Assembly: GCA_030220185.1 (NCBI GenBank)
Contig: JASPKZ010009883.1
Coordinates: 1-64,000, forward strand
Length of the DNA stretch: 64,000 nucleotides
Direction: 5' to 3'
Source: Diploptera punctata
Lineage: Eukaryota > Arthropoda > Insecta > Blattodea > Blaberidae
Part shown: positions 39,601 to 48,600 of the stretch, in pieces
Layout: the number at the start of each line of letters is the position of its first letter
How positions within the stretch are numbered: position 1 is the stretch's first letter
Position numbers and translations under genes: made by a program
The notes under the pieces: model-generated
What the model saw: the letters and a program-made list of their open reading frames with translations, nothing else
What the model was told of the DNA's origin: nothing
Database searches by the model: none

Positions 39601-42600
39601 TAATTAAATTACATATTTTAAAATCATTAGGAAGTAACATTATGAGGTTTAATTTAATAATTGAGTTTGGATTTTTTAACATTCTTACCTCATATGTTTG
39701 TTTTGTTGGACGATTGTTTCAAACCTTATTGCTCCATCTTCAGCTTGTCACAAACTGGTTTCTTCTTTTCTTCAAGTAGCCGGCCCTGGATCTGTGTTAA
39801 AAAATCCAAACGCAATTATTAAATTACATATTACCTATATTATTATTATTACAGTAAAATTTGTTTAGTCCGGAACGTGTTTAATGCAGAAATCTGTCCA
39901 ATGTGATCAAATTTATTGGTCCCAGCAAAATAATAGTAATGTTACGTGTATTTATTTTGCATAAAACGGAATCTGTCCAATGTGGAAATGGAAGGATATT
40001 TCTACACAATTCATGAAAAAAAAAATTATAAGGCAAAAAGACAGAGAGAGAAATAAATTAGTTTCCACTTCATTGAATTCCCGTTAGGCCAAAAAAAGCA
40101 ATAACGAATGATTCTTTCCGCCAGGTGAAGTAGAAATTCTACCTGTACCTGAAATTTTCTTTCGGCTTCATTGCACACCCGTTATGCGAAATACAGGTAC
40201 CTGTAAAATCTTAAATTAGTTTAAATTCTGAGACTGATCTTTCATAAGGTTTGGTTTTTTTTTTATAATGCTGAAGTTTGTCCAATGTGAAAAAAAAAAT
40301 GGTCCTATGTGATTCCGCTTTGAGCAAGTTTTACTATATTAAATTAATGTTGGGAAGTAAACATTATAAATGTCTTCTTAACTAAGAAGCCGCCATTTGC
40401 AAAGATAGAAACAATGGTTTCAAAAGCATTTGGCGATAGGGAATTACAACGTATATAAGAGAAAAATTTGCGTCTAGATCGTAACTCGCCTCGATAGCTC
40501 AGTTGGTAGAGCACTTGGCCCGGAAAGCCAAGGGTCCCGGGTTCGAGTCCCGGTCTAGGCGAGAATTTTTCTCTTCAAATTTAATTTATCTTTCATTGAG
40601 AAATGTTAAATTAATAATAAAAACATCATTAGAGGCCTTACTGGCTTTTAAAGTAATGTTAAATTTCCAATAAATGTCTTCTTAACTAAGAAGCCGCCAT
40701 TTGCAAAGATAGAAACAATGGTTTCAAAAGCATTTGGCGATAGGGAATTACAACGTATATAAGAGAAAAATTTGCGTCTAGATCGTAACTCGCCTCGATA
40801 GCTCAGTTGGTAGAGCACTTGGCCCGGAAAGCCAAGGGTCCCGGGTTCGAGTCCCGGTCTAGGCGAGAATTTTTCTCTTCAAATTTAATTTATCTTTCAT
40901 TGAGAAATGTTAAATTAATAATAAAAACATCATTAGAGGCCTTACTGGCTTTTAAAGTAATGTTAAATTTCCAATAAATGTCTTCTTAACTAAGAAGCCG
41001 CCATTTGCAAAGATAGAAACAATGGTTTCAAAAGCATTTGGCGATAGGGAATTACAACGTATATAAGAGAAAAAATTTGCGTCTAGATCGTAACTCGCCT
41101 CGATAGCTCAGTTGGTAGAGCACTTGGCCCGGAAAGCCAAGGGTCCCGGGTTCGAGTCCCGGTCTAGGCGAGAATTTTTCTCTTCAAATTTAATTTATCT
41201 TTCATTGAGAAATGTTAAATTAATAATAAAAACATCATTATGAGGTATTTAATTTTTAATTTTAGGAAGTTATATTTTGAGGTTATTTTAATTATATTAT
41301 TTTTAGTCTGGACATTTTACCTCAATACTAATGTTGATTTGTTCTTGAACATGTTTCAAAACAATTCTGTTTCTTCCAGTCTGGAAAAGCTGACGATAAA
41401 ACAGAATTGTTTTGAAACATGTTCAAGAACAAATCAACATTAGTATTGAGGTAAAATGTCCAGACTAAAAATAATATAATTATGAGGTATAATCAATAAG
41501 TTTTACTGTATTATATTTCGTTGTTATCCTCTGTTTTTAGACAGATTTCTTACATTAATAGTGAGTGGAGAACTTATTTTTAACGACTCACCTCATATAA
41601 TTTCAAATTTCTTTGATACCGGCAGTTTCAGACAATATGTATTTCTTACATTTTTAAAAAACTATGGGAAGGACATTCCTGTAAGATGGACAAAATCTAT
41701 TGTAATACCAATAATGAAGTTAAACTGTGAAAATTACAGAGGCATCAGCTTATTAAATACTGGATACAAAATTTACGACAATGTATTTAAGAACAAATTA
41801 TACAAAAATCTTAACAGCCTACTCAGAGAAGAACAGAATGTCTTTCGTAAAGGTCGATCCTGCTGTGACGGTTATTTCTCCATTAAATTATTAATAGCAA
41901 AACTCAAGGAGTTCAATGTAGAAACACATTTAGCTTTTGTGGACTTCAAAAAAACTTTCGACAAAATCAATAGGAACAAATTGTTGGAAATTTTAGCTTA
42001 CAACAATCTACCACAACAGCATGTTTTAAATATGTACATTATCTACAAAACAAATTTGATTTCAGTTCGAATCAATAACACACAAACACAATGGACCTCA
42101 TGTCCACATGTGTTAATCACAAGAGGTAGACAATCATAAGCCATTGTAGGGGTGACATGTGGTCAGCATGTCGGGTTCCCCAGCCGCTATAGCTGGTCTT
42201 CTCAACCTGGAGCCGCAATTTATTGTATCTACCTAAATGCCTCATGATGCTGGGTGGGCACCAGTCCCCGTACTGGCAGAAATTCCATGAGAAAATTTCT
42301 TCCACCATGGAGACTCGAACTAACACAAGTCCCATAGCTCTATGACAAGGCATCTTGCCTTAACAACTCGGCTACGGTATGGGACGGACTTAATATTATA
42401 ACATGTTAAATTTCTTCATTCTGTATCAACATTTTGTTTTGAATGGAAGCAAGCAGTAGCTCTTCAGATTAAAATTTTATAATCTCTCTGATTCTGGGAT
42501 AGCGAAAAGTTTAATTTTATGCCTAAATTGAAAATAATCAATGTTGTGAATAAGAAGAATTGATTTTAAATATATGGTGAAGAATATTGCCACCAGATCT

Positions 42601-45600
42601 TCTTGGAACTCAAGAGTTGGAATAAATCTGAATTATTTCTTCAACTATTTTATTTATGAAGTGCCTTCTGAGTACCAACTTCTGACTCGTGGGAAGAGAA
42701 TCCAGCTCTACCACAATTTACCTAAATTATTCCTGATTCAATCCTAAACTTAACCAGAAATCCTTGTGGGACATAAAATCCTTCATCAATATTATTTTCA
42801 ATTTTATTCATCATTTGGTGAACCAGAAAAAAAATTTAATTTTGGAGGTTGGAGAAAACAATAAAATCTTGTAGTGAGATCACATATTTAGGAATTGAAA
42901 TAATAAAAAATGGAAGTCTTCTTGTAGGAAAGCCAGAGGGGAAAACGCCCAGTTGGTATACCAAGAATGAGGTGGGAGAACAACATTAACTATGATTTGA
43001 GGGAAGTAGATTATACAGGGAATGATTGGAAAGCATTAGTCAGGATAGGGATATATGGAGAGCTTTGTCTGCGCGGCCATGAACCTGCAGGTTCGATAAT
43101 GCCAGTGAGTAAGTAAGTAAAAATGGAAGTTATGAAGATGAAATAAGAAATAGAAATAATGAAGCAAAATTTGCAATTGCTTGCCTCAATGGAATATTGT
43201 GGGATAAAAATATAAGTAATGAAAATAAATTAATACATATATCATCAATTGTTAAAAGCATCATTACTTATGGAAACTCAGCAATTAAGATGATATGGAC
43301 ATGTCCAGCAAATGGAAGAAGGTCGGCTATGAAAATGTGTTTTGGAATGGAAACCTAAGGGAAGATGAGACAGAGGAAGACCTAAAATCTCTTGGAGTTA
43401 GGGAATATATTTATACATTAAGGAGAAATATCTTCAACCAGGAGATTTGATGGACCGACAAAATTGGCTATTAGGAATCTGACAATGTCAAAGACATTAA
43501 TCAAGCAATGATCTATCTAATATTATTTTCTCTTCTTATTGTTACAGGGCTTCCGCAAAGCTATCTCATGCCATTATGCAGCATCAGAATGCGAGTACAT
43601 AGATGTTCAAGGTACAACACAGGAAAATATTGCAAAAGAGATTGAAGAAATGGCAAGACATAAGGGTTAGTCTTGGATTTCCAGGTAATTCACATTTTAT
43701 ACATAACACTGCTTTCTGTCAATATGTACATAACTCATATGTCCCTAGTGGAGACGGATGCTTCCTTGACCAAGCTAATTTAATTACACTTAAATATCTG
43801 TAGGTAGGAAATATCACTATGAGGTTAATTTTTAATTAAATTTGAGTTATATTAAATTAATGTTGGGAAGTAAACATTATGAGGTATAATCATTAAAATT
43901 CATCGGAGAACATTTAACTCACCTCATAGGATTCATGTTTCCATGATATTGTGATTTCAAACACAGTCGTGTTCATCTTCAGCCATAACTCCGACTGACG
44001 AAATTCCTTGGTCGTCAACTGTTCTATTATCGCCATCTTCAATGCTGCCATCTATGGCTGAATTTTTGAACTTCAAAATCAAAGTAATTTCGTTAGGGAT
44101 ATCAAAATTTCAAGTTTGTCAATGGGCATTCCACTCTGCTTGGAGTGTCAAATCACAAAAGCATACCCATGGATGTTTAAGACTTGGTTCAGATATGTGG
44201 ATGATATTTTTGCAATAATAAATTCCAAAGATATTGAAGATGCTCTTAAATTATTGAACCTTCAGGATGAATCAGTAAAATTTACCGTTGAATTAGAAAA
44301 AGAAAACAAAATTCCATTTTAGATTTATGTTTAATTAGGAATGATCAAACACTGAAAATTGAATTTGATATATTTAGGAAAGGAACTCATACAGATAATT
44401 ACATTAAATCATCAGGCTTCAATCACATTGCTCATAAGCATGCAATATTCAATAGCTTAATTTACAGATTGACAAATGTACCATTAAACAAAGAAAATTT
44501 CCAACAAAGAGTATAAACATATCTTAAACACTGCTAGATTAAATGGTTTTGATAAAGAATTGATTATAAATGAGTTGAAGAAATTCAAACACAAAAAAAA
44601 AAGACTTAATGAATATACTACTCTACAAAATTGCAAAGAAAAGAAAAAATACAAGAAAATTACTTACCATCCTGAAATGCATAGAAAATTAAACAAAATT
44701 TTTGACAAATACAACATTTCTTTGGCACCAATAAATAAATTTAGTCTGGGTAATCTAAGTTCCAATACAAAAGTCAATGTTTCAGACAGTAAGAAATCTG
44801 GAATTTATCAAATAAGTTGTGAAGATTGCAATGAAGTTTATATAGGAAAAACAAAAAGGAATTTGGAAATTCGGACGAAAGAACATTTCAGAAATATTAA
44901 AAATTATGAAATTGAAAAATCTGCAATTGCTGCACATAGTTTATTAGAACATCATAAAATTGGAAGAGAAGCTAAACTTTTCAAACAAGTAGAGAAACCT
45001 TTGGAACTGACAGTTTGGGAAAAAATATACATTCAGAAAAACAAAGATAGATCAATGAATTTTGATATCCCTAATGAAATACTTTGATTTCGAAGTTCAT
45101 AAATTCAACCATAGATGGCAGCACTGAATATGGTGACAATAGAACAGTTGACGGCCGAGGAATTTCATCAGTCGGAGTTATGGCTGAATATGATCACGAC
45201 TGTGTTTGAAATCGTGATATCATGGAAGCATGAATCCTATGAGGTGAGTTGTTTAAACAAAATGTTCTCCGATGAATTTTAAATTTGAGTTGTTTTTTTA
45301 ACTCACCTCATATGATTTAATTAATTACACTTATTTCCATAATCTGTCAGTGAGTGAGTGACATGTGGGCAGCACATCACCTCAATGAGACATGTATAGT
45401 CTGTCCGTGGAATGTGTAGAGAAATTTGCCAGCTTTCCGATTAGAGATCTTTCTCGCTTGAAGCTCAAGAGCGAAATGAGTAATGTCACATGATCTGTTC
45501 TCCCTCCTGCACTTCTTTCTGCACCCTCATTGGCCATGCGTTTTTGCCCGTCTCTTGTGTAGATAACTTATTTTGACCAGCTTCTCTACAGATTCTATGG

Positions 45601-48600
45601 ACAGACTTGTTTACACACATAGTTTTATGTCATTATTTAATAATCTGTGGTCTCGAGGTAGAGTGCTGCCTTGTCACGCAGCGGGCCCGGGATCGATCCC
45701 CGGTCAGGGCAGTTTTTCTGGGTGAGGTTTTTATCGGGGTTTTTCCTCACCTGTAAGACAAATGTCAGGAAAACTTTAAGGCCCAAATGGTCCCCGAAAT
45801 CATATGGCCATCATCATCATCGTCATTCACTGGTGTGGAAAGCAACGGGAAGCTACCACACCTACAATTCCCTAGTAAAGCTGCAAGCATAACATGGAAA
45901 TGCTGTGATTGCAGTGAAGGACCTGCCTTCGGGCAGAATTACTATGGATGGATGGATTTAATAATAAGGCTCTATTTAAGGATGTGACACTGAAAGTGTG
46001 CATACACTTCATGAGTCAGTGCAACAGATGGCATCAAAACATCAATTTTAAAAAAAAAGTGGCACTTAGCCAATTGATGCATAACATTGTCCAATTGTAT
46101 TGGAAAATTGTGTGTGTACAGTTGCATTGCCAGGATTGGTGTTATCATATAAAATATAGCATATATTATTTTTGTGTTCTCTTTAAAATGTATGTAATTA
46201 GTAGAGACCGGATTATATGCATTTGCATACTTAGGGTCGAATCTATGAATGCATTAGACCGTAAAAGGCATTCTCTGCTGGGAAAGTTGTATCCTAATAC
46301 GATTTTGCTTACTCAGAAAACTGTTCATGCGATAATAATTGTTGAAATTCGTAAGCTACCTGACGAGGTAACTTAAGAGAGAAACGAATCGTGAGAATCC
46401 CGAAGGGAACCGATGGTAATCGATGTAGTTTGAAACCTTGCAGTGTACCATGCTGCTTTATCCAAGATGTCGGACCTTGAAGACTTCAATCATGTTTTCG
46501 GTATACGCGGAGAAGAGGAATTTGATAGAGTCTACCAAAGAATTCAACTGGAAGAACAGGAGAATCGGCGTAATATTGCGCGATGCAGATGTCGTTGTAT
46601 ACGGTATTATTGCGGGATGCAAGTGTAAATGCGTTCCTCTAGCAGACAAAAATAACGGAAGTGGTTTATCGTGAGAATTCTGGGTAATTTCTTGCCAATA
46701 TTACAAAAACGACTTTCATGCATGACCAGTTAGTGGGTAGCTAATTCGATCTTTGCACTTGCTCGCGGTAAGGCAGCTCACCAGTGATTGGAAGTAATTT
46801 GAGTAGAGACTAATGTATTTGCATGCAGCCCTTAGACCTTTTTCACCTGTTATTATATATTTTAACTAAAAACTAGTAATAAAGCATTTTTTTCGCATTA
46901 TATTTACAACATTTTAAAAATCTGTATTATTTTACAATGAACATTTCGAGGCCATCAAAAGTGTAGTCAACAATTTCAATGGTGCAGAGGCTTTGGCAGT
47001 TTGTCAGTGCAAGGAAGCATTTAACGATTCCAGTACTTAAAAAAAAACATTGCTGTGATTAGCATTCATTTTTCCCATATACCTGCATCTATTAAAAAGC
47101 GTGAAACTCAAGGTTTGGAATTGATTGAATCTATTCAGTTAATGGATAAAATCCATCAACTGAACTGCCGGAGGTATTCCCAAGCAAACTTAACCCTTAA
47201 ATTGGCAAAACACAAATTTCTTCTGTTATATATTTGAATGTGGCGGACCGCAGTGAAAACGGAATCTCGTATAACTGTTATTATTAGATATATTGTATAA
47301 TTAGACACACATTTATATAGTTTATTTTTGTCCGTTTTCTTCTGTTTTGTATAAAATATTAAATTAACTAAACCAACTGATGTATCTAAAAGGATACATT
47401 ACGAATTTAAGGGTTAAGGAAAAGTTTGAAAACATTTTGGACGATAACCCAGGCTTTGAACCTTCATGTCAAATTAATAGTTTTATAAATGGGACGGGCG
47501 AGCTTTTGCCAGAAATAATAAGTGTCAAAATAGCACACAATTCAAATACTGCCCAATTATATTGAAGAGAAAAAATTTCACCTAGACTGAGACTCGAACC
47601 CGGGACCTTTGGCTTGCCGGGCCAAAGGTCCCGGGTTCGAGTCTCGGTCTAGGCGAAAATTTTTCTCTTCAAATATAATTTATTTTTCATTGAGAAATGT
47701 TAAATTAATAATAAAAACTGCCCAATTACTTCAGTTGACTAGAATGGTCCTTTTCTGTTTATAAAACTATTTTGAGCGTTCAAAGTCACAACCTTACTAT
47801 CGAACATTTGGAACAGTACCTGATCGTTTCTGTTTACAATAGTAGCTAAATGAATATTTTAATTCGTGAACAATACTTTTGCCTATTACTGATTGATAAT
47901 TTATCATTTATCAGTGATAAACAATAATTAAGTTATGTAGGTAGGAAATAACACTATGAGGTTTATTTTAATTAATGTTGAGTTGTTTTTGTCTCATCTC
48001 ATACTTCTTAACTCCCTTGCATACCCAGGTTTAATCACTGGGAACGTGATACAGCATTGAGAATGTCACAAATGCAGTGATGAAACTCGAGTCTGCGAGG
48101 GAGTTAAGAAGTATGAGGTGCATCAAAAACAACTCAACATTAAATAAACAATAATATTAATAAATAGATAATAAAAATACTAATTATTATGTTCATTTAG
48201 AAATAAAATATCTAATAAAGTAATAATTAATATAATAAATTTTGGGAATTTTTACATTATGAGGTTTTGTTAATAAGAATCAAATGAATCATGAATTCTT
48301 CTTACCTCATACATCTATTTTTTTTAACACAGAACATAGATGTATGAGGTAAGAAGAATTCACAATTCATTGATTCTTATAAAGTAATAATTATTATGTT
48401 TTTTATATTTAATTAATGTTGGGAAGTAAACATTATGAGGTATAATCATTAAAATTCATCGGAGAACATATTGTTTAAATGAATCCTATGAGGTGAGTTG
48501 TTTAAACAATATGTTCTCCGATGAATTTTAAATATTATGTTTTTGTTTATTTGGTATTGCATATATTGACTTTTTCTTCCATATTTGAAGCATTTTTAAT

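Larger units (their letters stand above)
43849..45279 (+). mobile_element. Penelope-like element, 1431 bp, with inverted termini
   Basis: Target duplication TAAATTTGAGTT at 43837-43848 and 45280-45291. Terminal inverted repeats of about 200 bp (AAAATTCATCGGAGAACATT at left, its complement at right) flank an RT and GIY-YIG coding remnant. It is inserted in an older PLE terminus. Confidence 0.92.

Noticed and set aside
40488..40561. Functional nuclear tRNA gene
   Set aside because: The block folds like a tRNA and has A and B boxes, but it always occurs within the SINE-A repeat, has a mismatch in the acceptor stem and an irregular anticodon arm. I annotate it as a tRNA-derived repeat until a covariance scan says otherwise.
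43662..43670. Alternative exon 7 donor at AGG|GTTAGT
   Set aside because: It avoids the in-frame stop but would join exon 8 in phase 1, losing the conserved [12 protein letters not shown]-terminus and omitting GLVLDFQ.
45671..45892. ORFs across SINE-B copies (reading like [19 protein letters not shown]) at 6661, 12616, 17847, 35719, 45671 and elsewhere
   Set aside because: They are translations of the SINE body and recur in every copy in several frames; no independent gene signal.
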